Source of the DNA: an uncultured Clostridia bacterium
GTDB taxonomy: Bacteria; Bacillota; Clostridia; Christensenellales; Pumilibacteraceae
NCBI GenBank assembly: GCA_944362615.1
Contig: CALVTM010000006.1
Coordinates: forward strand, 25,981-89,980
Direction of reading: 5' to 3'
Length of the DNA stretch: 64,000 nucleotides
Shown: positions 35,067 through 43,727 of the stretch, one piece after another
Layout: each line of letters starts with the position of its first letter
Numbering within the stretch: position 1 is the stretch's first letter
Notes under the pieces: model-generated
Database searches by the model: none
What the model saw: the letters and a program-made list of their open reading frames with translations, nothing else
What the model was told of the DNA's origin: nothing
Position numbers and translations under genes: made by a program

Positions 35067-37004
35067 ATGAAAGCTGACAAGCGGATAATTTCCGTCGCCG
35101 TCGGACTGGTATTCTTTATTCCCGCCCTGCTTCTGGATAAGATATGGGGCATATTTGCCGCGTATCTGACGCTGTACGCCCTCGCATGGGCGGCTGCCGC
35201 ATGGTCCGTTATACTCAAAGCCTTGCGCAATATTCGCAGAGGCGTTATATTCGACGAGAATTTTCTGATGCTCATTGCGTCGATAGGCGCGTTTGTAATA
35301 AACCTCGTTTTTTCGGATTTTGAAACCGAGTTATGCGCTCCGGGCGGCGGCGAAGCTATGATGGACGGCGTGCTCGTTATGCTGCTCTACCAGACGGGAG
35401 AGTATTTTCAGGCGCTTGCAGTCAGGCGTTCGCGGAAAAATATACGCAGACTGCTGTCCATGCGTCCGGACAGCGCCGTAGTCGTTCGTGACGGTAAAGA
35501 GACGGAAGTGGATCCGGACGACGTTGCCGTCGGTGAGATCACCGTAGTAAGACCAGGCGAACGCATAGCGCTCGACGGAACGGTAACCGAAGGTTCGGGA
35601 TATATTGATACTTCCATGATAACCGGTGAAAGCGTGCCGGCATTCGTAAAACCCGGGGATCAGGTAAAGAGCGGATGCATAGCCGTAGACAGTCTGCTCA
35701 CGCTGAAAACCACCAAAGCATTCGGGGAATCCACAGCAAGCAAAATGCTCAGACTCGTCGAAGAAGCCGCGGATAAGAAGGCAAAACAAGAGACGTTTAT
35801 CGGCGCATTCGCAAAAGTCTATACCCCCATAGTCTGCGCGGCCGCGCTTATAGTGGCAGTGATACCTTCCGTCGTGCAGATCTTTGCGTTCGGCGCGGTT
35901 GCGGGTGACGCATGGCACAAATGGATATATACGGCATTGTCGCTGCTCGTGGTCTCCTGCCCTTGCGCGCTCGTTATAAGCGTTCCGCTCACTTTCTTCT
36001 CGGGCATCGGAGGGGCAAGCCGCATAGGCGTGCTCGTCAAAGGTTCGGACTGTTTCGCTCCGCTCGCACGAACGAATATCATAGCGTTCGATAAGACCGG
36101 TACAATCACCGCCGGTAAATTCTCTGTCAAGGAGACAGCTACGGACAAACGCACGCTCGCTATGCTTGCGGCGGCTGAAAACAAATTCAACCACCCGATA
36201 GCGCGCGCGTTCGATGCGGAAGCAGACGGCTCATGCGTGTGCACATACGCCGAAGACGTCTCCGGCAGAGGCATACGCGCAATTGTGGACGATCAGCGTC
36301 TTACGGCGGGAACATATGCGTTTATGCAGAGCGAAGGCGTGGAGTGCGCGGACGTTTCTGATCCTTACACGATAGTACACGTCGCCGTTAACGGCGAATA
36401 TAAAGGTTATGTGACAGTTGCGGATACCGTTAAGCCGGAGAGCGCGGAAGCCGTGGCAGAGTGCCGGAAAAACGGCATGAAAACGATCATGCTTACCGGC
36501 GACAGACCTGCTGTCGCACAAGCAGTCGCCAAAGAAGTCGGCATTGACGAAGTGCGCGCAGGAATGCTGCCCCAGGATAAAGTGGACGCCGTGCAGGAGC
36601 TTAAAACTCAAGGAAAAGTCATATTCTGCGGCGACGGCATAAACGATGCACCCGTTATCGCGTCCGCTGACGTCGGATGCGCCATGGGCGGCGTAGGAAG
36701 TGATTCCGCTATTGAGGCGGCGGATATCGTGATAATGAACGACGATCTCACAAGCGTCGTCGCCGGAAGAAGGCACGCGCAGAAGGTCATCAGGATTGCG
36801 ACGGAAAACATAGTCGGCTCGCTCGTGACAAAGATAGTAATCATGATACTTTCCATACTGCTCCCCGCCCTGTCGCTTATCGTAGAGTTCCCGCTGTGGA
36901 TCGCTATAATCGGAGACGTCGGCGTATGTCTCGTCGCTATCGCAAACTCCATGCGCGCACTGAGGTGCAGAATAAAACGGACAAATACTAAAGCCTTATC
37001 ATAA
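35067..37004 (+). CDS. Heavy-metal-translocating P-type ATPase (Zn/Cd type)
   Basis: 645 residues, P1B ATPase. The membrane metal motif SCPCALVISVPL indicates CPC; the phosphorylation loop is AFDKTGTIT, the nucleotide site has the HP motif (NHPIARA), and TGD (MLTGDRP) and GDGINDAP follow. The ion-channel helix after GDGINDAP continues with a ZntA/CadA-like PALSLIVEFPLWIAIIGDVG. The CPC with this tail favours Zn/Cd/Pb over Cu. The usual N-terminal HMA domain is encoded separately just upstream. AAGGAG lies 10 nt before the ATG. No terminator was seen; the AT-rich island starts right after. Confidence 0.93.
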   Translation: MKADKRIISVAVGLVFFIPALLLDKIWGIFAAYLTLYALAWAAAAWSVILKALRNIRRGVIFDENFLMLIASIGAFVINLVFSDFETELCAPGGGEAMMDGVLVMLLYQTGEYFQALAVRRSRKNIRRLLSMRPDSAVVVRDGKETEVDPDDVAVGEITVVRPGERIALDGTVTEGSGYIDTSMITGESVPAFVKPGDQVKSGCIAVDSLLTLKTTKAFGESTASKMLRLVEEAADKKAKQETFIGAFAKVYTPIVCAAALIVAVIPSVVQIFAFGAVAGDAWHKWIYTALSLLVVSCPCALVISVPLTFFSGIGGASRIGVLVKGSDCFAPLARTNIIAFDKTGTITAGKFSVKETATDKRTLAMLAAAENKFNHPIARAFDAEADGSCVCTYAEDVSGRGIRAIVDDQRLTAGTYAFMQSEGVECADVSDPYTIVHVAVNGEYKGYVTVADTVKPESAEAVAECRKNGMKTIMLTGDRPAVAQAVAKEVGIDEVRAGMLPQDKVDAVQELKTQGKVIFCGDGINDAPVIASADVGCAMGGVGSDSAIEAADIVIMNDDLTSVVAGRRHAQKVIRIATENIVGSLVTKIVIMILSILLPALSLIVEFPLWIAIIGDVGVCLVAIANSMRALRCRIKRTNTKALS

Positions 37005-37047
37005 AAAAACACATATCGCAAGTTCAATAACAGACATAAATAAACAT

Positions 37048-37066
37048 CCACCCGCATAGCGGGTGG
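37048..37066. repeat. Subterminal hairpin of an IS200/IS605-type end
   Basis: Perfect CCACCCGC-ATA-GCGGGTGG hairpin about 80 nt beyond the tnpA remnant stop, as at the right end of IS200/IS605 elements. A second hairpin, GCGCAC-AA-GTGCGC, lies near 37106-37120. Confidence 0.65.
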
Positions 37067-37148
37067 TATTTCATTTTCGGGTATAACCCTAAACTTTACT
37101 GGCTGCGCACAAGTGCGCCAGAGAATTGGCCTGCCAGCCATGCATTCG

Positions 37149-37280
37149 TTACTTGCTACCCGTAAACGGGTCATGCGGGTCAAATATGCTTAACTGCTCG
37201 CTTTCCTTATCCTTCTTCAACTGGTTTGCTATGTATTCTTTTATCGCTGCTGTGTTCTTTCCTACTGTGTCGACATAAAT
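37149..37280 (-). pseudogene. IS200/IS605 transposase TnpA, C-terminal remnant
   Basis: The minus strand encodes IYVDTVGKNTAAIKEYIANQ, continuing LKKDKESEQLSIFDPHDPF to a TAA at 37149-37151. VDTVG and the following helix are the C-terminal end of Y1 transposases of the IS200 group; everything upstream, including the HUH and catalytic Tyr, is gone at about 37280. It is too short for automated ORF lists but recognisable. It marks a decayed insertion at the island edge. Confidence 0.75.
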
Positions 37281-37324
37281 TTATGGACACTCTAAGGATA
37301 ATGGCGTTAGCGGCAGAAAATAAA

Positions 37325-37349
37325 CGTATGAGTTCGGTAAACCCATACG
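37325..37349. terminator. Terminator hairpin after the recombinase remnant
   Basis: CGTATG/CATACG outer and GTT/AAC inner stem. T-rich tracts flank it on both strands, just beyond the stop at 37357. Confidence 0.55.
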
Positions 37350-37356
37350 CTTTTTG

Positions 37357-38095
37357 CTATTTGTCGGGATTATTTAGTTTGTGTCGTAAGACGGAAGCAA
37401 TATCGACTTTATAGACAATATCTATCACCCGCTCTTTGCCCGTATGTTTCGGATGCCCACCGATGATAATACGGTCTATCAGCTCATAGCACATCTCGCG
37501 GGTAAGTTCGGGCGCTTCAAGGTATTTCTTTATGTTCCGTATAAACTCATCCGCGCTCTGTATCGTATTCGTCGTTTCGATAAGTTTTGCCTCCAGCTCC
37601 GCTATTTCTGTTTTCAGTTTTTTCTGCTCCTCAGAATATCTTTGGATAAAGCTCAGACAGATCTCTTCGGGCATTTTGCCTTTCAGCCTATCCTCATAAG
37701 CAAGTTGCATAAGGCGGGATAATTCCTCCGTGCGCTTGCATTTAATCTGCAATTCCTTCTTGGCGACTTTTATGGATTTTTCCTGCACTTCCGTATTGTG
37801 CCGTATAAATTCCTCACGGATAGCTTTCTCGTCGAGGACAATTCTTTGCGCCATTGTCCGTATATCGTCAAGGACAATAGCCTCAATGTCTTTCGCTTGA
37901 ATAAAATGCGAGAAACAGTACACCTTCCCTATTCTCATATGATTGCCACAATTGAAATTAAAATTTATCTTTCCGTTTCGGTTAATATAATTCAATTTCA
38001 TTTTTCCGCCGCAATCGGCGCAAAACAAGAAGCCCGACAGCGGATGCGTATATCCTCTTTTGGTTTTCCTGCACTGCGCTTGTATCTTACATAGT
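37357..38095 (-). pseudogene. Large serine recombinase, C-terminal remnant
   Basis: The remaining part shows the zinc ribbon (GYTHPLSGFLFCADCGGKMK, then CGNHMRIGKVYC), a long coiled-coil region and the end of a Tn4451/TnpX-like large resolvase (recombinase plus DUF4368-like domain). The N-terminal catalytic domain with the nucleophile Ser is absent. The frame can be followed upstream only to about 38095, where it runs into another gene fragment in a different frame. It is not functional as an integrase, though the tail could still be translated. Confidence 0.75.
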
Positions 38096-38574
38096 GAACG
38101 CCGTCCAAATTAAAACCCTTTTCGTAAAAATGCTCCCGTAATTCTTTAATTTTTACAAGTTTACCCTCTTCAGGCTTGTATGTATAATTGAATTTTACGT
38201 TGATAACGGCAAGGGTGTAACTATTCCCGTACTTATCCTGAAAGGCAAACTTCTTGCGGCATATCCTTTTATATGACTTTTCAAGTTCGATTAAGTCCAG
38301 CGAATCATCCAATACGTTTTTGAACAAACAAAAATAGGCGTCGCCTTTTTCGGGCATTTTATACCCGACGGCAACACCGTTCGTCTGTTCGTGCTCGTAG
38401 ATATCCGCCGCTTCTATGGAAATGATTCTATAACCTTTTTTATTTAGATCAACAAGAGTGTTATGCCTGTTTATTGCAGGATGGAAATCATCCCACAACG
38501 CCCTTATCGTCTCATCATAGCGCAGATTTGACCTTATAAACTGATCATAGTGATATATTCGCCCTCTTTCAGTC
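37998..38574 (-). pseudogene. Orphan gene fragment, no start and fused end
   Basis: An open frame without an ATG, from just after a TAG near 38577 to 37998. The natural part seems to end near 38095 at KGFNLDGVHYVRYKRSAGK, after which it reads out of frame through the recombinase zinc-ribbon region. The VHYVRYKRSAGK block resembles, from memory, a conserved motif in large Clostridia proteins annotated as eukaryotic-type RNA-dependent RNA polymerase-like. This recall is uncertain. Both ends are broken, so it is a relic of a bigger gene. Confidence 0.5.
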
Positions 38575-38677
38575 TATTTGTAGCCGTGACAATTTAAATC
38601 TTTTCTAATAAGTGGTTGAGGTATCCTATTGATATATTGTCTTAGTTCCCGCTAATCCAAAACGAATGTAATAAGTT

Positions 38678-38947
38678 TCAGGAAATGTTTAGATATTTCT
38701 GCGCTAAAGTCAATATTTCATCTATATCTTCGATTACCTGTTGTATAACTGACACTAAATAATTTACGCTTTCAAAATGTTTGTTCAGTATCTCGTTTTT
38801 TATATTTTCATAAATATTATCGTCCCAACTTAAATGCACAAACATCTCTCTCAATGCGGTATTATTAGCTATTATTTGATTTTTCTGTGAATTCAAGAAA
38901 TTTTTATAATTTTCTAATTTATAATTATCCAAATATAAATAACTCAT
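38678..38947 (-). CDS. Small helical WXG100-like protein
   Basis: 89 residues forming two predicted amphipathic helices around a turn LSWDDNIYENIKNEI (W41), i.e. a helix-WxD-helix hairpin like WXG100/ESX proteins but with WDD in place of WxG. The same turn, SWDDKIYDLTNNIL, occurs in the 213-residue protein of the operon, so the two are paralogous. No signal peptide. The gene overlaps its upstream neighbour by 4 nt and is the last gene of the operon. Likely a partner or substrate of the FtsK ATPase; that is inference. Confidence 0.72.
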   Translation of the reverse strand: MSYLYLDNYKLENYKNFLNSQKNQIIANNTALREMFVHLSWDDNIYENIKNEILNKHFESVNYLVSVIQQVIEDIDEILTLAQKYLNIS

Positions 38948-39582
38948 TTAATTAAAGGTATATCCCCTTTGTTTTTCATAGAATTTACGCTAATTGAACT
39001 TTTCATAATCATTTGAGCAAAATAAATTGCATCTTTAACAGCAGTTCTTATATCTTTTAACTGCACTTCAAGCATCGACCGTATAGAATCTAATCCAGGT
39101 AAGTTTGAAATTTTAAAGGAAATATCTCTATACTTCTCAATCCAGCTCTCGGATTTTTCGCGAATAAACTCATATTTGTATAATTGCTTTTCAATTTGTT
39201 CCTTTTTATTTTCTAAATTTTTTAAGATATTGTTATAACTATCAATTTCAAAACTATTGTCCACGGGTCTCTTTATTGGATTGCCATATTTATCTTTTTC
39301 TTGCATGTTGATCCAGAGAACCGGAGGAATTGAATTTCTGACAGCTGTTTTTCCCTTTATTTCTTTGTTAATTTGTGAAAGTTTTTCCGTCTCATGACGA
39401 ATTGCATCACTAGCTTTGCTTCGCAATGAATAGGCTTTATTTAACATATCATTTATGCGATTTTGAACAGATGAAATCTCCAGCCTTGCACTCTCAATAA
39501 AATCAAAAATATGAAAATTTTCTAAACTTTCTAAAAAACTTTTTGCCTTGCAGCTATCAAAATCAATAATATCGTATTTCAC
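38944..39582 (-). CDS. Coiled-coil protein of unknown function
   Basis: 212 residues, almost entirely helical and charged, with two long coiled coils (about 30-75 and 118-150) split by a Pro-containing insert (SIPPVLWINMQEKDKYGNPI). No known domain was recognised. The length and central break resemble LXG/T7SS N-terminal targeting regions or their chaperones, but there is no toxin domain. It lies between two WXG-like genes in one operon, so it probably belongs to the same machine. Confidence 0.65.
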   Translation of the reverse strand: MKYDIIDFDSCKAKSFLESLENFHIFDFIESARLEISSVQNRINDMLNKAYSLRSKASDAIRHETEKLSQINKEIKGKTAVRNSIPPVLWINMQEKDKYGNPIKRPVDNSFEIDSYNNILKNLENKKEQIEKQLYKYEFIREKSESWIEKYRDISFKISNLPGLDSIRSMLEVQLKDIRTAVKDAIYFAQMIMKSSISVNSMKNKGDIPLIK

Positions 39583-39594
39583 TATTACTGTCCT

Positions 39595-39837
39595 TTATCG
39601 AAATTCTATCGTCAGTTTATCAATTTCCAAGCAATCTTGAACAAAATCACACTGCACTGAATCGTATAGGCTTTTGATGATATCGTAAACTTCTTTTTGC
39701 GCATCGGCAATTGCAGCAGCAGCTCTTGAATACAAGTTTAATCCGACGCTGTCTCCCCAGGCGTCAGATAAAGGAACGGCTGAGCCTGAAATCTTCTTTA
39801 ATGCTTCATCTCTTTGCGAAGAATTAACCCCGGCCAT
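39595..39837 (-). CDS. Small WXG100-like protein (AWGDS turn)
   Basis: 80 residues. A short first helix, the turn LSDAWGDSVG (W27-G28) and a long second helix rich in Ala, Tyr and acidic residues. It is shorter in its first helix than classic EsxA. SD AGGTGATTT-type sequence precedes the ATG. It sits 8 nt after the 213-residue tandem WXG-like gene and 12 nt before the coiled-coil gene. Confidence 0.7.
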   Translation of the reverse strand: MAGVNSSQRDEALKKISGSAVPLSDAWGDSVGLNLYSRAAAAIADAQKEVYDIIKSLYDSVQCDFVQDCLEIDKLTIEFR

Positions 39838-39845
39838 AAATCACC

Positions 39846-40487
39846 TCAAATATTTCCGTCCAGCAACTGTCGCAATCGTTCATACTTGCGCCTGGTCAAT
39901 TCGTTTGCATCTCTTAAGCACGACATCTGTCTTGCTATACTCTTTTCCACCTCATTCAAAACATTGCCAAGTTGATAGTATTGAGGTGCAACCCAAGCCC
40001 CTTCACGTCCGATTTGTTCATGTTCGTTACGTATATTTTTAACTATTTTTTCGGTATCTTCAATATATTTTTGCATAGCTAAAATATATTTTTGCATATC
40101 GTCAAGATTTGTATTGTTATTTTCATTAAATTTATTACCCACCTCTTTACCTCTCAACTGCGTTAAAAACTCAGATATGTTTTTTCCGGCTATGGTATGT
40201 TGACCGGGATATTCCTGAATTGAAATGTATTCATTATACTGTTCTGTTGCATTTACGATACTTTTCCTCAATTCCTCATATATTCTGCCGACAGACTTTG
40301 CGGTGTCGTATAATATATTGTTTGTCAGATCGTATATTTTGTCATCCCAAGAATTTCCAAGAAGTTTAAAGTTCGATTCTATGGCAGTTTGAGAATCTTG
40401 AATTTCTTTGCAATGCTTTTGCATACTTATTATATAGTTTTGCAATTTGGATGGATTAATTATCAGTCTGTTTCCATTAAAACCCAT
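39846..40487 (-). CDS. Tandem WXG100-like protein
   Basis: 213 residues that look like two helical hairpins in a row. The first (about 12-95) has the turn LLGNSWDDKIYDL (W47); the second (about 130-213) has REGAWVAPQYYQLG at its turn. A Gly/Asn-rich linker (near 100-128) joins them. The double WXG100 arrangement would act as a built-in dimer, as EsxA/EsxB heterodimers do. No signal peptide or membrane helix. The ATG is 2 nt after the FtsK ATPase stop. Confidence 0.72.
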   Translation of the reverse strand: MGFNGNRLIINPSKLQNYIISMQKHCKEIQDSQTAIESNFKLLGNSWDDKIYDLTNNILYDTAKSVGRIYEELRKSIVNATEQYNEYISIQEYPGQHTIAGKNISEFLTQLRGKEVGNKFNENNNTNLDDMQKYILAMQKYIEDTEKIVKNIRNEHEQIGREGAWVAPQYYQLGNVLNEVEKSIARQMSCLRDANELTRRKYERLRQLLDGNI

Positions 40488-40489
40488 TC

Positions 40490-43400
40490 TTAATGCTCCT
40501 CATATGGAATATAAACCGTTGGCTTGCGTTCATCGACAAGGATAAGCTGTTTAAAGCTATCTCTCATCCTATTCTTATCATTTTCCGTTTTGCAATTGCT
40601 GTCCTTTTCTTCATAAGTTTCGGAATACTCCCTAAGCCCCAACTGCCTTAATGTATAGATAATTTCGGCAAAGGAAATCTCGTCATTAAGTTCAGGCACC
40701 GTCGGGATAATTATGAAGTCCTTTATCCTGAAAGGATCTTCATGTAACGCACTTCTGCTATTGTTGGACAGTTCATCGATACTGTCAAAATGCAAAACAA
40801 AATTAATTTTACATTCTTCTTCCGCATTCAGTAATTTACCTAAAATTTCTCCGGCGGACAGAATTGCTTCATACGAATTATTCCGAACCTCGCTACCCGT
40901 ACCGTTTATTAAATTATTCAGCAATTCGTCTTCGCTTAACTTGCTTCTGTCAATATCGCATTCCTGTTGGTTTACGGCACTTTTTCTTATTCTGCTATTC
41001 TCTATTTGCGCAAGAACCTTTTCCAACCGACCGGCACAATGGACGATAACTTCTATGGGCGTTTGTATCTCTTCGCCATACAAAAAAGCTTTGTCGTATC
41101 TTTCCTCATAAATACGATAAAGTTTAGAAAGGATTACCCCTATATCAATCGGCGCTTGTGTAACGCAGTCGACATGCTTTTCACGATATCCATCCATGGC
41201 ATTTTCGGTATAGTTTGCCAAATTCAAATAAAAGACGTTTTGTTCGTTTGGCGACAACGAATCAAACGCATCCGCAATCAAACGTTCTATATAGGAAGCG
41301 CGTTTTCTATCCCCGAACAAATAAAGTTTGCGATTGTTTTTGTTGATTTTATATTCTATCGGCTGAGCAGTAAGTACTTTCTCTCCGAGATATACGCGCA
41401 CTTCATCATTTGTTTTATTTTTAAATATCTTTCTGTCCGCAAAGTTGATATCGCGCGATTTTCCCATGATGACGGGATCTGCAGGAGCATAACTGTTGTA
41501 ACGCTTATTGATCTTTGCAATCAAATTCTCTATAGCGGATGAATTTCCCGCATAAGCAAAACGTAATACATATCTTTTGTTCGCTTGTCCCTGATATATC
41601 GATAATCTGTTTTCCGGTGTTAAATCTCCATTTTGGTTTGCATCGGGAATCAGGGCATATCTGTCCGCTTTATACATTTCAAATCTATGCGATATCTGTG
41701 CGGTAATTTCAGGGAACGGCGCATCTTGAGAACAAAGAACAAGGCTTGCACCATATTTTCTTATCTGCCGGCTTAATGCTTCCAATTTTTTTACACAATC
41801 GCCAGACATTACAGAGTATTCATCTATTACAATAAGCGTTCGCGGATGATTGGTCCCTTTTATTACACCGCGAGCCGACATTTGGGAATCGATATGTTCA
41901 AGCATTTCCAAAGCACTGGTCTTATCGCAATCGATAGCCATATATTTCACATGCTTTAAAGATGAATAAGCGGCAAAATCTACGCCACCGCGCATAAAAT
42001 CGAAAATCCATATTTCAAGTTCGGCGGGTGAATAATGAAATGCTGCACTCAAAATAAAACTATGCAGCAGTGAAGTTTTTCCCGTTCCGTTCATACCCTC
42101 TATAATTGCATGAGCGTAGGGCGTTTCACTGTCCAGCTCCACTGAAACTGTATCCGCTCCATGTTTCCCAACAGGAATAATCAGTTTTTTTTGTATATTT
42201 TCTTTTTGCTTAGACAGCCAAGTTTCCTGCTCCTCATGGAATTGAGAAAAATCTATTGCATTGGTATCTTTTTCGGTCTGTTCGCGCATTTTTTCGAAGT
42301 AGGAATCCGTAAGCAAATCCATGTTGCGGGTACAATCAATTTTAATATCGGACGATATCAACGCCCCCGTATCCTCATCAAAATAGAGAGGTTCGGAAAA
42401 ACTTTCTGGGGACAATTCGTTCATTTCTCCCAACAACGCCAAATTCTCCAAATATTGATCTTCATTATTAAGTATGATTAAATTAATGCCTGTCCCATTA
42501 CATCCGTACGCAATATCGCCGATTTCTCTTGCGAATCCGCTTTTTAAATTTAAATCTTTTATAATACAAAGAATTAACGGCAAAATGTTGTCGGTATTTT
42601 TTTGATTATATTGAAATATGTCTGAATATCCACCCCTGTTCAATATTGTTTTTCTTGAATCAATTTCGTTTGCTATCCTTCCTATTGCTTTACGCATATC
42701 TTCATAAGATGTTGCAACCGGCTTCAATTCAGATAAAAACAAGCTATCTCCTTTACAGCATTTGCTCACAGTAGACATAACATTTCCCATGTCCCCACTC
42801 AGAGTGCTATTATACAGCGAAACCAACCGTTTGCTCTTTCCGGGATAACACATGATAAAACGTAACGCCAGACATTTTATAATATTCCATAAACGGATAT
42901 CGTTGGAATATTTTGACTTATAGGTTATATATGTGTGTTTTGCCGACCTTAAATCGATGCTATATATATCATATTCCTTCGGCAAAACGACAGATTTACC
43001 AAATGCATCAAACTTTATGATCTCTTGTTTTTCTTTGTTGATTAAACCCAAAGATAGGTTAGCTTCCAAATAATTATCGGAATAAACGGGGGCTTCCGGA
43101 AAACCTCCTCGCTCGTATACATGATTGCTGTTTTTGTAAAAACATATATCAAGTTCAAGGAGTGATAATTTCCCATTAAAATCAAGTTCGACTTTTCTTC
43201 GCCAGTCTTCCATATCTTTTTGAAGTTCTTTCTTTTTTGATTGAAACTCACGCCTAATTTTATTTTTAACAGCCTTTTCCTGGACATAATCTTGTAAATA
43301 TCTACTAATATTTTTATGTATGTCACTGATAACGGCATAATTTGCGCCCAAAGACTTCATGGCAGGCTGTATCTTTTTGAGCTCATACGATTTTATATTT

Positions 43401-43726
43401 TGGGCAATTTCTTTAAAGTTAAAATAAGCGAGCTTTATCTCTGAAATAAAATCTTCTTTGTTATCATTTATTGAAAATCTTAAAGAAACGAAAGGATTAA
43501 AATTATTACCGGGATATAACAAATTGCATGTTTCGCTAAGTCGGTCCATCACTTCTGTCGTAACACGATATATTTCATTTACTTTATTTCTAACATCCGA
43601 TTCCTCCAAAAAAGAATATTCTCCAATCTCCCTTTCTATATCGGCAATTGCCTTTAATTTTTCTGTTTCCTGCTTTTTTTTCACTTCATTTAATTGTTTT
43701 AATTCGTTTATTCTTTCTTCAAACAT
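40490..43726 (-). CDS. FtsK/SpoIIIE-domain ATPase, EccC/EssC-like
   Basis: 1078 residues. An N-terminal charged coiled-coil region (1-190) is followed by three FtsK-like units. The first (about 225-430) is degenerate, with no Walker A but an FtsK-like LPLILCIIKDL...GINLIILNN pattern. The second (about 525-770) is intact: Walker A GMNGTGKTS (544-552), Walker B TLIVIDE (about 630-636) and sensor LVLCSQ. The third (about 780-1060) is degenerate (KLYLFGDRKRASYIERL). This triple layout recalls EccC/EssC of type VII secretion, but no transmembrane helix or FHA domain is visible. A longer frame reaches 43768, but ATG 43726 has AGGAG at 7 nt. Confidence 0.8.
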   Translation of the reverse strand: MFEERINELKQLNEVKKKQETEKLKAIADIEREIGEYSFLEESDVRNKVNEIYRVTTEVMDRLSETCNLLYPGNNFNPFVSLRFSINDNKEDFISEIKLAYFNFKEIAQNIKSYELKKIQPAMKSLGANYAVISDIHKNISRYLQDYVQEKAVKNKIRREFQSKKKELQKDMEDWRRKVELDFNGKLSLLELDICFYKNSNHVYERGGFPEAPVYSDNYLEANLSLGLINKEKQEIIKFDAFGKSVVLPKEYDIYSIDLRSAKHTYITYKSKYSNDIRLWNIIKCLALRFIMCYPGKSKRLVSLYNSTLSGDMGNVMSTVSKCCKGDSLFLSELKPVATSYEDMRKAIGRIANEIDSRKTILNRGGYSDIFQYNQKNTDNILPLILCIIKDLNLKSGFAREIGDIAYGCNGTGINLIILNNEDQYLENLALLGEMNELSPESFSEPLYFDEDTGALISSDIKIDCTRNMDLLTDSYFEKMREQTEKDTNAIDFSQFHEEQETWLSKQKENIQKKLIIPVGKHGADTVSVELDSETPYAHAIIEGMNGTGKTSLLHSFILSAAFHYSPAELEIWIFDFMRGGVDFAAYSSLKHVKYMAIDCDKTSALEMLEHIDSQMSARGVIKGTNHPRTLIVIDEYSVMSGDCVKKLEALSRQIRKYGASLVLCSQDAPFPEITAQISHRFEMYKADRYALIPDANQNGDLTPENRLSIYQGQANKRYVLRFAYAGNSSAIENLIAKINKRYNSYAPADPVIMGKSRDINFADRKIFKNKTNDEVRVYLGEKVLTAQPIEYKINKNNRKLYLFGDRKRASYIERLIADAFDSLSPNEQNVFYLNLANYTENAMDGYREKHVDCVTQAPIDIGVILSKLYRIYEERYDKAFLYGEEIQTPIEVIVHCAGRLEKVLAQIENSRIRKSAVNQQECDIDRSKLSEDELLNNLINGTGSEVRNNSYEAILSAGEILGKLLNAEEECKINFVLHFDSIDELSNNSRSALHEDPFRIKDFIIIPTVPELNDEISFAEIIYTLRQLGLREYSETYEEKDSNCKTENDKNRMRDSFKQLILVDERKPTVYIPYEEH

Positions 43727-43727
43727 T

